From positions 1-64,000 of the forward strand of contig JANBPT010000034.1 in NCBI GenBank assembly GCA_027575765.1: a stretch of DNA of 64,000 nucleotides, written 5' to 3'. Position numbers and translations under genes: made by a program. This DNA comes from Tieghemiomyces parasiticus. Taxonomy: Eukaryota; Kickxellomycota; Dimargaritomycetes; Dimargaritales; Dimargaritaceae. Shown here one piece after another: positions 41,558-53,900 of the stretch. Positions within the stretch are counted from its first letter, which is position 1; each line of letters starts with the position of its first letter. Under the pieces are notes generated by a model. It was not told the DNA's origin. It worked only from the letters and a program-made list of their open reading frames with translations, and did no database searches.

Positions 41558-42065
41558 CGTGCTAGGTGCCGAGTGACCAAGTCTTCTCGTTCGTTGTGGG
41601 CGCTTGTTGACCCTTGTACCGCCCTTCCGGGTTGAACTTCCTGCTAACGTAGATTGCTCTCCCCGCTTCCCTTCCTGCCATCCCTTCTTCCCTTGATACC
41701 TTCCCAATCCTCCACCTGTCGCTGTTTCGTTTGCCCGTCTCAACTTGTAACTTACTCCCGCCCGTTAGTACACCTCTCTCTCCCTCTCTCATCTGCCTGT
41801 CTATCAGGCCCTTATCCGCTAATTTATCACCTCGCTTTCTTATAATCTTTTATGCGCGTACCCTTAGCGGGGCATATTGAACACGACATTCCCAACCCGG
41901 AGTTGGAATAGTTGCTAGTAATTGATCAGGGTGCTAGTAACCACTACCGGCCAATAAAATTTAACGTGCCAATCAACGCAATCTACACAGTCATTGGCAA
42001 CCTTCATTAATTTAAATGGAAAAAAAGCTGCGCCCGACTGACTGCCTACGATTTGCCCCCCCCCC
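41558..42065. other. Convergent 3' spacer (kelch / lipase)
   Basis: This 508-base stretch lies between two convergent genes and should contain both 3' untranslated regions. A C11 run at 42056-42066 reaches the last base of the lipase stop codon. No gene is seen. Confidence 0.5.
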
Positions 42066-43618
42066 CTAATCGACAGGTTTGGGCGATAACGGATCTTGGC
42101 CATACGCCTTGAGCATATCGATGATCCTGTGGATGGCCATATCACCGAGAGTGTAGTAATGTGAATTAGCTGATGGCTTGAACATGGCTATATGGGCCTC
42201 AATCTCATCCGGAGCTTCCGCCGGCACGGCTTCAAAGTGGGACCGGGTAGTCGGCGGGGGCAGGGCGATAAAAGTCCGCGCGGGTATGGCCGATTTTTCC
42301 AGTTCATTATAGTAGCAGTGGAAAAACACCCGTGGGAGGGCGACCAGCCGCTGGACCCGACGTGCGAGCTGCTCATGGCGTACGAGGTCGCTGACGAATT
42401 CCAGATGGCCCGTGATGTACCCGATACCATCTTGGATCCGCGTGCGTTGGCTGTAGGTCGCTGCGGCGGCGGCGGCCGAGGCGACCAAGGCTCCCGCGGC
42501 CACCGCGCCCCATTTCCCGATCCCCCACTTGGACGAGGCCGAGGCGGCGTTCGCTATTGTTGTCGCTGACCGGGTCGTGACGGCGGCGGCCGGTGCCGAA
42601 CCGGATGCAGCTTTAGAGCCAAAAAACGAACTGACAGCCGCCGTTCCCGCTGTAATGGCCGGAAGGTAGGTACTGACCTGGTCAGAGACGGCCGAGGCTC
42701 GTTCGATGGCCGCGTCGGTCCAGAGGGAGGAGTTGATGCCGTAGAAGGGCGAGTCGAAGGCGAGGAGTCCCAGCATCACCGCTTGGTGGGCCCGCAAGGG
42801 GGAGGGCTGGACAGCGGCGAGGGATGAACCTTGCGGCGCGTTGGCAGTAGCGGTAGTAGGCGAGGCGCGGGGGGAGGATTCAGAGGAAGCCTTCAGGTCG
42901 CCCTGGGGTGTATTGGGGGCACTCTGGCCCTCGAGTTGCAGGATGGCGTCAGCGGCTGGTGGGGTGCAATTAGCGGGTAAGGGGTGGGTCAACGGGCAAG
43001 CGGTTGTTTACATGTTAGATGATACTGAATACATTGTGCAATGGTCTAACTCTCTAACCGCTGCTTAGTCATGGTACACTAGAACGAAGATCGAGGGCAC
43101 GGTACTGAGCCATAAAAATTAACGTACCTAGGAGCCCGCCCATGGAGTGCCCAACCAATAGGACCAGTATTTCGCCCGTCAGGGGGTCGGCCCGCCGACT
43201 CTCGTCCAAGGTGTTGATTAGCCAGTTGCAGAACCGGTCGGTGGCCGATTTAAGGTCACCACGGGTCTCGTAGCGCGGAAAGGTGACTGCCTCCACGTCG
43301 CAGTCACGTAACGAGTTGGTCAGGACGGTGCGGAGCCGCTCGGGGAAGTCCTGTCCGGGGAGGTAAAGTTGGTGAGTGGTATAGGGGTATTGCGTTCAGC
43401 GGAGTTGGTGGTGGCGGAGGGCTACTTTAGGTCACCTTGGCCTGCACGGGGCCCGGTGGGTAAGGGCGGTGGCGAGTGTCGTCGCCGGGCAATGCACATT
43501 TCGAACGGGAAGCCTGGTAAGGTCTACATGCACTCACCTGGAAGGTGAAGTCATCTCCCCGAAACCCGTGGATGAAGACCAGCAAAAGTCGTTTCTGGCG
43601 GTGGAGGTGGAGGGCCAT
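42066..43618 (-). CDS. Alpha/beta-hydrolase lipase (DUF676-like) with C-terminal extension
   Basis: Three exons, 43618-43538, 43350-43128 and 42955-42066, join to 397 codons; donors GTGAGT and GTACGT, both acceptors CAG, phases 0 and 1. The N-terminal third is a hydrolase. It starts with LLLVFIHGFRGDDFTF (oxyanion HG at 17-18) and has the nucleophile elbow VGHSMGG with Ser96. An acidic residue and a histidine to complete the triad must lie downstream but cannot be placed with certainty. A long Ala-, Ser-, Thr- and Pro-rich section follows, with a glycine- and alanine-rich hydrophobic stretch (KWGAVAAGALVASAAAAAA) that may enter a membrane. The C-terminal block GIGYITGHLEFVSDLV, FHCYYNEL, and HIAMFKPSANSHYYTLG recalls a fungal group of serine esterases with a conserved tail. 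Substrate is unknown. Confidence in hydrolase and exon structure is good. Confidence 0.85.
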
Positions 43619-44175
43619 GACGGCAAGACGTGGGCAAAGGCGGCAAGCGGAAGAAAACAGGAGCAACTGTATATACGAAATCTCGTCTGGACAAGTAAAG
43701 GAGAGACTTAGAGACGGATAAGGTGGATAGAGCGACCAGTAACGTAAAGACAGAGGTGATGAAAAAAATAACCTAGCGACGCCAAGCCAAAACCGCCTGT
43801 TCACCGTTACGATTTATCAGGTGGGCAGTGGCTCTGCGATTATCCAACCACCCGAGTTTAGTTATGCCCCTGGTGAAATGGCTGTGATCCACAACGACAG
43901 CCAATCCTCCACGTTTAGATACTGGTAGACTGAGGTGATGGAAGCGGGGAAGAGAGGGGAGACGCTGAGCACAGGGCTGGTCTCGTGTTACTGAAGACGT
44001 GGTTATCTAGGTCAGGCTACCAATCGCTTGAGGGCCGGGTGCCTGAGTCCTTTTCGACCCTCGAGGGACCCTGTGTATCCTTCTGGCTTAACCTATTGCT
44101 CTCAACTGGACCGACCTGTCGACTCACATACTAGCTATTTATTATGGTACAGATACGCCGATTAGTTAGCCCAAT
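43619..44175. other. Spacer between the lipase promoter and the TAF13 3' end
   Basis: Both flanking genes are on the minus strand. The left part (43619 to about 43850) is the lipase promoter and leader, pyrimidine-rich on the minus strand. The right part holds the TAF13 3' end with a minus-strand AATAAA at 44138-44143. No gene is seen. Confidence 0.5.
44138..44143 (-). terminator. Polyadenylation signal AATAAA after TAF13
   Basis: Read on the minus strand this is AATAAA, 32 bases after the TAF13 stop codon. Position and context fit a polyadenylation signal. Confidence 0.6.
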
Positions 44176-44667
44176 TCACTCCGCGGGGGCCTTGTCACCG
44201 CCACCGCCCTCCTCGTCGTCGGAGAAGAGCCGGCGGGACTCCTTGATCACCTCGGCCATTTTGAGCAGCTCCTCAACGCGCGCCAGTTTCTTCTCGTCGT
44301 GCCGCAGGGCGAATTTGAAGTCTTGGACGGTGACCTTGTTGGGCCGCTGGGCGCCCCGGGCCGTTTGGAAGCACATTTCAGTGAGGTAATCGACCAGGAT
44401 ATCTTCCATCACACCCACCGTGTCAGGTGCCGGGTTACGCACGTCGCCGAAGCCGTACATCATGAGGCTGACTGGAAGGGTACCAATAGAACGTGGAATC
44501 GAGTGAGATGAAGGCTAGTAGGTTAGAATGGTGTAGGGGGGCTCTGGACTGAAAGGTGGGGTCTGGTATGGACCCTACCACTCTCAATGGGTAGCATAGC
44601 CGCCCAGTAACTTACTCTCGCGTGGCAGCTGCTTGCGCTTAGGGGCTGGTTTTAACTTGAAGTCCAT
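44176..44667 (-). CDS. TAF13: TFIID subunit TAF13
   Basis: Two exons, 44667-44616 and 44471-44176, join to 115 codons; donor GTAAGT, acceptor CAG, phase 1. After a basic N-terminus (KLKPAPKRKQ) comes the histone-fold domain. It begins MMYGFGDVRNP, the hallmark of TAF13, and continues VMEDILVDYLTEM, VQDFKFALRHDEKK and ARVEELLKM. The tail is acidic and glycine-rich. TAF13 pairs with TAF11 in the TFIID complex, which binds core promoters for RNA polymerase II. Length is close to human TAF13 (124). The gene is divergent from TAF12, another histone-fold TFIID subunit, across 490 bases. They are not direct histone-fold partners: TAF12 pairs with TAF4. Confidence 0.94.
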
Positions 44668-45157
44668 GACGGTAGAGGGGAGAAGTACCTAAATGAAGAG
44701 GCTCTGAACACAGGGCGAACGAGGAATGCGACACAATCGTTGTGTCAATGAAGGGAGGGGTGTGATGGGAGGGGGATGCAGTGCTAGCGAGGGCGCATAG
44801 AGAGAGGCACGGATCTGTGGCATCTGGGCTCCATGCCTAAATAACACAGTCGCACACTGGTGGCTGGCCTGCCGCCCTGCCTACCTCCCTCGCCTCTGAC
44901 CTCTGAATCGGTCGGCATTAGCCTCCCGTTTCGTGCTTTTGGTTGATGCCCGTTCGCCTTCTGCCTATTCCACTCCACCTGAACCCTAACACTCCTTTTT
45001 GTACCATCACAAGCCTGTCCATCCTTATATCTCTGCTTTCTCGTCACGTATCGTTTTGTACGCTAGCATCACGTTCCCTCTCTGACGCGTGACCTTATCG
45101 CGTCCCTCAAACGGCCATCGGAGCCTCCCCCTTTCCTCTGGATTTACACCCGACGCC
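44668..45157. promoter_or_regulatory. Shared divergent promoter region of TAF13 and TAF12
   Basis: The two ATGs are 490 bases apart on opposite strands, so this segment must contain both promoters and leaders. It has no perfect TATA box. The TAF12 side is C/T-rich on the plus strand and the TAF13 side is purine-rich on the plus strand, so each leader is pyrimidine-rich on its sense strand. No small gene was found between them. Confidence 0.6.
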
Positions 45158-46560
45158 ATGACGGGGTTTACGGGCCCTTATGCGACGCAGCTGGAGAGCC
45201 TGCAGAATTTTCTCATGCAGCAGCGCCAGGCCCCGCCGCCCAAACCCGCCACTGCTTCCACCACGCCCGATCCCACCGACTCCACGGCCGACAAAACTGC
45301 CACCGCCATTGGAGAATCCGGTACACCAGCCCCTCTGGTTACTAGCCCCGACATTTCAGTGGCAGATGCTCTTGGCGGCAACCCGACTATCCAGGAAGCC
45401 CAGCGCTGCGTGGCAACATTGCGGCAGAACAGTTTGGTAGCTATTCAGGCGCTGCGGCAACCCAACTTGTCCCCCGAAGAGCGTGAAAAGTACGAAAAGG
45501 AGCAGTCGGAGTTCACCAAGGACCTGCAAATGTTCATGGCCATGTTGAATAGCGCTACGACCACGACAGCCGTCCAACTAGCACAGCGAGCAGGTGAGTA
45601 ACACTGGAGATGAATCCCACCTTTAGATGTCATTGTGGCCGGTTAGGTTCTGCGTAGCAAGTCGACTCACGGATACCTATCTTTTAAAGCAATTCTCTAA
45701 CCCTGCCCCCCCCCCATCATTTACATTTACGCCTTATCACATATCCGACACATCTCTCCTCGGATCATCTCCCAGTTGCCGACCTGCCTCAGAGGCCAAT
45801 CAAAGCCCCCGGCAGCGGTGGAAAGAGTATCGGGACCAAGGGAAAGAACAAACAGTCCGCGGGCGATACCGCTGACCCCAAGTCGCCGCCGATTAAGAGC
45901 GAAGCGGCGGATCGCCAGGTTACCTCCCCGACGCCGGGAAGTAAGGCCAAACCCAAGTTGAAGACCAAGGGTACCTCCAATGCCGAGGACGGCAAGCCCG
46001 GGGTGCTCGATCCGCCCAGTCTCTCCCGCACGACCAGTGCGGCTGCCACCAACACCGGCCGGTCGCTTAAGCACCAGACACTGACCCCACTGAATGCCAA
46101 CGAGACCCTGCTAACGCTGTCAGGTCCGCTCACGTCTACGTCGTCCACCACGGCCGGCACCTCGGGAAACGATAATAATTGCGGCGGCCGCCTCCTGGGT
46201 AAGCGCCGCATTCAGGAATTGGTGGCTCAGGTCGATGCCAGCGAGCGGCTGGAGCCCGAGGTGGAGGACATGCTGTGTGAGATCGCCGACGAGTTTATCG
46301 AATCGGTCACGTCGTTCGCCTGCCAACTGGCGAAGCACCGCAAGTCGCGCGTCCTGGAGGCCAAGGACGTCCAGCTGCACCTCGAACGAAACTGGAATAT
46401 TCGCATACCCGGGTTCGCCTCCGAACAGATTCGGTCGCTCCGTAAACCGGTCGTGCACCCACGCCACGAGAACCGGATGCAGTTTATCAATATGATGCGG
46501 AATATGAAGCGGTTCGAGAGCGAAGGGGCGACCAGTAATAACAACCCACCGCCACCCTAA
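45158..46560 (+). CDS. TAF12: TFIID/SAGA subunit TAF12
   Basis: Two exons, 45158-45593 and 45776-46560, join to 406 codons; donor GTGAGT, acceptor CAG, phase 1. The N-terminal 145 residues hold a helical region (EAQRCVATLRQNSLVAIQAL and a charged EEREKYEKEQSEF helix). A Ser/Thr/Lys/Pro-rich linker follows. The histone fold is at about 284-360: GKRRIQELVAQVD, EVEDMLCEIADEFIESV, FACQLAKHRKS and LEAKDVQLHLERNWNIRIPGF. The last block is the TAF12 signature. TAF12 pairs with TAF4 in TFIID and with Ada1 in SAGA. Fungal TAF12 proteins are longer than the human form (161), as here. The C-terminus after the fold is short and Asn/Pro-rich. Confidence 0.94.
45713..45722. repeat. C-rich homopolymer tract in TAF12 intron
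   Basis: A run of about ten C bases lies in the TAF12 intron, some 55 bases before the acceptor. It may act as part of an extended pyrimidine tract. The end positions are read by eye and may be off by a base or two. Confidence 0.6.
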
Positions 46561-47946
46561 AGCTCCGAAGAAGCATGGAGGGAGGTGGCTACATGTGCGC
46601 TAAACTAACCAATAAAGCAAATGATGCCTGGTTTAGTAACTTTGGTTGGATTTTTGAAATTCGCGGACCGAAGTTAGTGGGCTGATTGGCACGACGCGTT
46701 CATTGTGAGACGCGTCAGGGTCCACACTGAGGGGCAGCCCGCACCCTGGTGAGCCGTAGCGTAGCGGGGATGAGTTGCTGAGCCGGAAGCAGGTGGTGCA
46801 AACGAAGACAGAATAGCCTAGCCCTGGCGCCAAAGTGATTCCCACTCATAATTAAGCCCCGGTCAACCATGAGGATTCTACGTCCGACCGTGTAACCTGG
46901 GTAGGCGAGCTTGTTATTGTTTTTACTGATGAATACCGGCACTGGGGCTTGGACGTCTTATTCCCTTATTTCTTACCACGCTATTTTCCCTAGATTAGGG
47001 CCAAACCATCGTGCTGGTTTGGTATCTGCTTGTTACGGGCGAGTAGCTGAATGGCCTTCGTTGATGAGAAATTGAGAGGCACCGTCTTTATAGCTAAATG
47101 GGGGAGGAGGAGATTGCAAAGCCTTAAATGAGGAAGCGCTACTAGTATCTGCGATTCACTCAGATATCATTTTAGAGTGCCTGCTAAGATACGGAGCTGC
47201 TGTTTATTGTGATCTTCCGAGTGCAGCCGCCAGTGCCACTCGACGTCGTTATAGCTGTCATAACTCCCTCTGCTCTGGAGGGTTAGGCTGACAACATAAT
47301 TTACGCGCATGAGGAATTAGCGCGGGAGCCACCATATCCTTCGTGCCCCTGATATTGCCAGACCGACGGGCTGTTTTGATTGAAAAAATACACCACTCGC
47401 CCTGGTCTCCATGTGCTCACCTGGCGTCCGCTGGCGTACGTTTGCCCTGTCGCACTGAACGTCCTCGAAATGACCTTTTACCTCTGACTCCTGCCCCGTA
47501 GTTCGTTCATTACTTCAACATACTCCGCCTTTCACCCAACTGTTTACTCCGCTGGAGCCTAATTCGCTAGCTTGCACCGCCTCCTACATCCATTACTTTG
47601 TTGCCACCCTCGCCCACCGCCTCCTCCGATTCTTCCCCCCTCTAAGGCCGCCCCCCCGTCGCACTTACCAACAAACTCCATCCCCTGTAAACAATTAGTC
47701 CAACCCACTCTACTTTTTTGAACCTAATTTGCACTCCACCGCCGACTGTAGTTGCCACCTTGCTCCTGCCACCGCCTTAATCCACCCGCCGCTATCCGAT
47801 ACCACCAACCACCCCGTGTCGTTGCCCCCCCTCCAGCTAGCACGCCCCCCCTTCGTAATCTCCGCTGAGCTCACATTACCCCAATTCGCCAGAGACCTGT
47901 GTTGCACTTTCGCCAGCTCTTTCTCCAATCCAGTCCTCGGGGTCCC
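46561..47946. other. Spacer between TAF12 and the Cep57/Ppc89-like gene
   Basis: This holds the TAF12 3' region with an AATAAA at 46611-46616 and the leader of the next gene. From about 47400 the plus strand is markedly C/T-rich up to the ATG at 47947. In between the sequence is AT-rich and shows no gene. Confidence 0.5.
46611..46616 (+). terminator. Polyadenylation signal AATAAA after TAF12
   Basis: This perfect AATAAA lies 51 bases after the TAF12 stop codon, a typical position. Confidence 0.65.
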
Positions 47947-50900
47947 ATGGCCGCGCTTTCGAAGACGATAGACACCCTGGAGCGCAACGGGAAGAGGCTG
48001 TTGGCCGATTTCGATGAAGTGATGGCCCAGGCTCCCCACGGTCACGAGACTACAAACAGCCTACCGTCGTTTTACCATTCGTCCAGAGATGCCAGCTCCT
48101 CACATCCCAACCTCGCCCCGGCCTTCAGCCACGCGGGAAGGCCACGGCCGAACAATGCCGACGATGACGACCAGGACGAACTGGAGGCGCTCCGACAATG
48201 CGACCAACGTATCGACGACGCGCTCGATGCCAGCCTGGAGCGGTGGAGCGAACCGTCCGGGGCTGACTTTGGTGACGGGCTACCGTCCGCGCCTGTCACG
48301 ATTACCGACCAACACCGACCGCAACCGCAGCAGCAGCGGGCATCGCTTAATTCGTCCAGTATCAGTTTCACTCCGAGCGGGGATGACAACGACAACCACC
48401 ACCAGCTCCCTGGCCAGTTTCGGGTCCAGTCCACAACAGACGTTCTGCGGTCACTTGAGGCCGATGAGGCGGAGGATTTCGACGACAATCTACCTAGTAC
48501 CATCTCAGCTTTAACGCCATCGGCGCGCACCCACCCGGACCGTCACAACTGGGACACCGCAGCCGTTGCACCCAACTTCCAACCCTCGAAGGAGTTCCCC
48601 CACCAGCTGTGGACGTCGCCCTTAACCCCGAACCACCCTGGCCACCGAGACCAGTCCGCCAGCACCTTTTCGTTCCTGACCCACAGCTCACGACCGACCA
48701 CTGGGCCCCGGACCCAAATCCGCCAGTCTCCCTCCCTGGCCCTTGGGAACACAGAGGCCGACAGCGAGAACGAAGACCCCTTGAGCGGCGGTATGTTATC
48801 CGCCGAGCGCCTCCCATTGCGCCGGCCCACCGTCTCTGTGTCTAAAAACGTAAGCGCAGCTCCAGACAGTCCTCTGGCCCATCTACCGTCGGCGGACCGG
48901 CCCCCCGCCCAGACCCCGATCTTAGAGAAATTCGAAAAGTGGCGCCTACAGAAAGTTCAGGCCGACCGAACGCCGTTGCCGCCCACCGCTGACAGCTCCG
49001 TGTCGTTTTCTAGCCCTAAGGGGGACCGGCCGTCAGATTCGCCCCCGCCGCGGTCCTTCGCCCCGACCATACCCTCCGTTGCCTCCTTCGCCCTGGCCTC
49101 TCCGGAGCTGCATCGCCGGCATTTATCACCACGGCTAGCTACCGATTCAGACATGCTACCTGACAGTCTGCGCAGCGCCACGAAGGCCGAGCTTCGCAGC
49201 CTGAGTAGTATGGAGGACCGTAATAGTGAGGACGAGTCACTGGACCACGATCATGCCATGCAGCGTTTTGACCGGCTGGTCGACCGGCCGTCCTCGGCGC
49301 TCCCGCGCACCGCATCGTCCCCCATCGCGTCTACCGCCTCTGTCCTCATTATCAACACCTCCACCCCCAAACCTGATCGCGGGCTAACCGTCCCCAGCTC
49401 GCCAGCCACTTCGGTCGGTATGGCCAATCCTAGGTCGCAAAATCAAACCCCCACCCCCCTGTCGCCGGTTCTGGACGAATACGGCCGGCCAGACCCATTC
49501 AGGCACGGCGTCGACTTTAGTGCAGACCCAACCCTAACCGGGCCGACCACGCCCGCCGCCCGGCCCACCGTGCCCCGACCTGTTCTGTCACCCATGTCGC
49601 AGGACTACTTACCCCGCCTTCGGTCCCCAGGACCCTCGGGTTACCGCCCGCGGTTTGCCAGCGGCACCGGTGCAAACAACGCCCTCCCGGGCTACTCACC
49701 GGGAGCGCGCGGCCAGTTCTTGCGTCCCCAGGTCCGCGGGACACCGCACCCGCTGCAGAACCAAAATTTCCTCTCGTCCAATTCGTTCTCGTCCGTAACC
49801 TCATCCGCCATAACGTTTCCGGAACCGAGTGCCGAGCAGGGTCTACGGACTCGGTCGGGGTTGGGCAGGCCCCCCGTCGGACCGGACAGTGTCGCGCGGC
49901 CAGAGCACCCCGAGGAAAAGGAGGCGGATTCAGCAGCCTCCCCCGTCGATACCGTAGCACCCGTGGTGGAGCCGTCCCGACACCAAGCCTTACCGCCGCC
50001 TCCTTCCATCGCTGCGGGCGTCGGCCCGAGTGGCGCCCGATCCACTGTAAACGAGCCGATCGACGACCCTCACAACATCACCATGAGCACTCAGGACGCC
50101 GGCGACCGCGTCCCGTCCCCAGATTTCCTGACGCAACCGGCTGACCCGGAGGCCTCGTCGTCCCTCCATCGTACCTACAGTGCCTTCTCCCAAAAGTTAT
50201 TAGAGTCTCGCCTGTCAGGCCGCCAGGGCCCTAGCGACACCAGTCGGCTGTCGTCCGCCAGCAGTCTCGAGAGCCTGCCAGCGCTTTCTAAGGCGGCGGC
50301 GGCGGGTCGGTTGCGGGAGAAGCGCCCAGCAAGCCAAACCGCGGCGGTACAACCAAGTCGAACCGTGGTGACTCGCCTCCAAAGCCAAGCCGGGGAGACC
50401 CTCGAGCGCAGCGTGTCGTCGCCACCCCGCCTACCCCGGTCCCAACCGTCCGACCTGGCACAACCTGCACGTGACAATTCGCTCTTGTCGGACCGCTCGG
50501 CTGGTGGAGGTAATGACGAGGAGCGGCTCACGGCGCTGGTCGATCGTGTGGCGGCCGAGGAGCAAGCGCATCGGCCCGCCAGTCACTTCCAGTTCAACTG
50601 GGACCGACCGTTCCGCGCCGGTACCGAGGACCCCGACCAGCTGTTGTCCACTCCATCTAAGGTCTTACAAATGTGCGCCGCCCGACCTGAGGCAGTAACT
50701 GCCGCCGCTACCTTCCCGCCAACCTCTACCCGTGCCAGTGCCGCCACGGAAACTACGACCACCGCGGAGCCCATCCCGGTACCTATTCCGCTGGCCACAG
50801 ATGTCGCCCGCACTCCCTACAGGCCAGACCACCGGACCCAGTCGCGTACCCCCCTCTCCCTGGCCTCGTCGATTCTCATCCTGCCCGACATTTACGACCC

Positions 50901-53900
50901 GGACCGCCTAGCTACCCCGAAGTTCGCCAATCAGAACGGGCACTATTACCTTGACCAGGCTACGCCGCAGCCAGCTGCGCGCCGTGTTCCCAGCCAGACC
51001 CTCCAAAACACACTGCGCCGTGGACCTCTGCGGAACCCCCGATTGCCCGGGTCCGACCTGAGCGTAACCGGTTCGCCGCGTAACTTAGCTAAACAAAGTG
51101 CGGTCACCCCGCAGAAACCGACCCAGTCGGCGCCCCAACCGGGCCCGATGCATCGCACCCTGACCGGAGTACCCATTGAGCCCCAGAGCGAGCAGCTGAT
51201 GCGGGTCTTGGCCCAGCTGCAGGAACACTACGCCACCTGGTCACACGAGAAGGAAGAGCTGATGCGTACGATAGCCGACCTGCAGCGCCAACTGGCCGGC
51301 GCCATCAGCAATCGGAACTATACGCCCACCCCGCGTACCGTGCCTCACCACACCGTAGCGGCCCAGACCTCGCTGGCGGGTACCTCGATCGGGGGCGTTC
51401 GTAGTCCGTCCGCGCGGGCCACCCCGCCCCGTGACGCCCCACCGGTCTTTAATGACGAACACGATGCGACCGATCTGACCTGGTACCTACCGGACCAGCC
51501 CCTCGACCCACCGCCGGCACCCGAGACCCAGCAGCTGATTGACGAACTCAACCGTAACCTGCGTCGCGAAGGCGCCCTGGACGCCAACATAGAAGGGATG
51601 GTGGCCTACATTCGTGACCTGACCCATCAATTAGCAGCCCCACCCGCCGAAGCCCACGGTACCACGGCGTCGACTTCCGAGGCACTCCCGTCACCGTTGG
51701 CCTCGCCAGCCTCTTCGATCATGTCTGATCGGCAGTCACTCGATGCCCGTCCCGAGCATCCTTACCGCGAACGCCTGGTGTTACGAGAGACTGCCACTAG
51801 CGCCCGCAGTACCCCGGCGGCACCTACTCGCCGTACCCAGCTGGTTGATAAGTTGAGTAGTCCCTTCCCGGCCCCGCCCGCCGACCCAATCCTCCGTGCG
51901 ACGCCACCCACCGCGGATCCGTTGCCGGCGGCGACCACCGTGAATGAGGCTGCTGTGGCTCAGATGTTGGAGGAGTTCCGTAACGGATTTAAGCGTCTCC
52001 TCCGGCGAGGCAGCCACATCTCCCGTTCCCGCGCTGACGCCCGCTCGGACGAGAAGCCGCGGCGGCGTCGCCGTCGCCACCATCGTAACGAGCGACCGTC
52101 CCTCGCCGACGGCTTGCCTACCCTACCAGGCTACTTACACCGGGGCGATGCCTCCCCGTACGATGACGACGCCTTGTCCGAGGCCCTCTCCCGCGTTGAT
52201 CTGGACTCGCCCGGGTCGTCATTCCTGACGGAGCCCCTTACGTCGGTAGACGGCTTAACGGAGGAGCATTTCGCGCGGGAGGCCCATCGGAACGATGACC
52301 GTTCGTCACCTTTGGTCCTCCGGGACTACAATACGGAGGCCCAGTTCCACGCCGCTCTCCGCCGCGAAATTCGCAGCAGACGACAATACCTAGATCACCA
52401 GCGACCAGTGGACCAGCCGGCCGAAGGTTACGGTGAAGCCGACGACCCTCCGGCCGCTGCCGCGACGGCCCCACCGGTCAAGAGGCACCGGCCGGCGGCC
52501 AAGGCACCTGTCCCGGTCGACTCCTCCTCCTATGCCAGCCCGCCGGCATCTCTCCTATTTGAACGTGAGTCGACGGCCCCGGCTCATGTTCGGCGGCAAC
52601 CCTCCGCCCAGGCCCCGGCGTTATTACGGCGGGCCGTCCACATGCGTGATATGGCTACCCAGGTCCGCCAGTCCATCGCCGCTACCGGCCTACACCACTG
52701 GCACACTGAGGCCCCGTCCGAACCGTCGTTACCCCAGCCCGTCCCTGACCGCCATGACCATTACAATAGCCCCAACGATCAGCCCCGTGTCGAAGCCCCC
52801 CGCCTCCGCTCGGTTCAACTCACCCCGACGCGTGTTTCGATGGACTCCTCGCGCTCTCCGCCGGGCCAGCACCCGTCAGCCGCTGAAGAACAAGAAGCTC
52901 TGCGTCGGTACCATGCTGCCCGGATGCGTCCCCACACTACGAACCCTGCTGGTGGCACCCCACGGCACCAGCTGGCTGATCGTCACGACAGCGATCGCGA
53001 CTCGGTGACCGTCCTTGAAGACGATGATGATCACACCACCACTTACCTACCGCCGACTGAAGGGAACCATTCACCAGCAATGCTGGGGAAACAAGGATAC
53101 CAACATCATGCGTCTCCGCCCGCGTCTGCGGTCGCCAGTCTAAACGACCATGCTGATACCCACAGTCTCGCAGTCAATTTGGAACGGTTGCTGGCTCTCC
53201 TGCAGACCCACCCATCGGCGCACTGCCCACTATGTACCGCCACGCCAGCCCCGGTAGTGGGTCAACCGCCCTTGTCTAAGTTACCCACCGCCGATTGGCA
53301 GGCATGGTTCGCCCAGCGCGGTCAGCCCGACCATGCGGCCGCCCATCATCACCAATACCCCCACTATGACCACGGCACCGCCTGCCCCTGGGCTGATATC
53401 CGGCGACTGCTCTCCGATCTGCGCCACCAGCCCGCCTCCCCTGCCGAGGGTTCCCACCTGGCGGAAAAGTCACAGACCGGTCAACACCATTCGTCGCCCA
53501 TTGCCGCCGCCGCTGCCCACTCGCGCCCCTCGCTGACTTCGGCCACGTGCCAGCACCTGGACCGGCTCATCGCCGAGATGGAGGCGGATTTCGCCCACCT
53601 TAAGGCCAAATATCGGGTGGTGGTCAAGGAGTACGACGGGGCACGGTCGACCAGTAGCAGTGACCGGACCCGACGACTGCTTGGTACTCGTCTAAAGGAC
53701 TTGGTGGCCCTCATGGACGTCAAGAGCCAACAGCTTGTCGCCTTGCATGAGATTCGACACGCCACACCGAGTGGTTCGGCGTCACTGTCTGGTCGCCGGG
53801 GAAAGTCGCGACCGGCATTGGAGCCGATGGTGGCGATACCAGCCCAGCAGGCCGACCTGGACGCCGGACCCCTGATGTGCCCCTACGGCTGTACGACCCA

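Noticed and set aside
43619..43804. N-terminal extension of the lipase reading frame upstream of 43618
   Set aside because: It is Ser-, Leu- and Pro-rich leader-like sequence; the ATG at 43618 places the hydrolase fold start at a normal distance.
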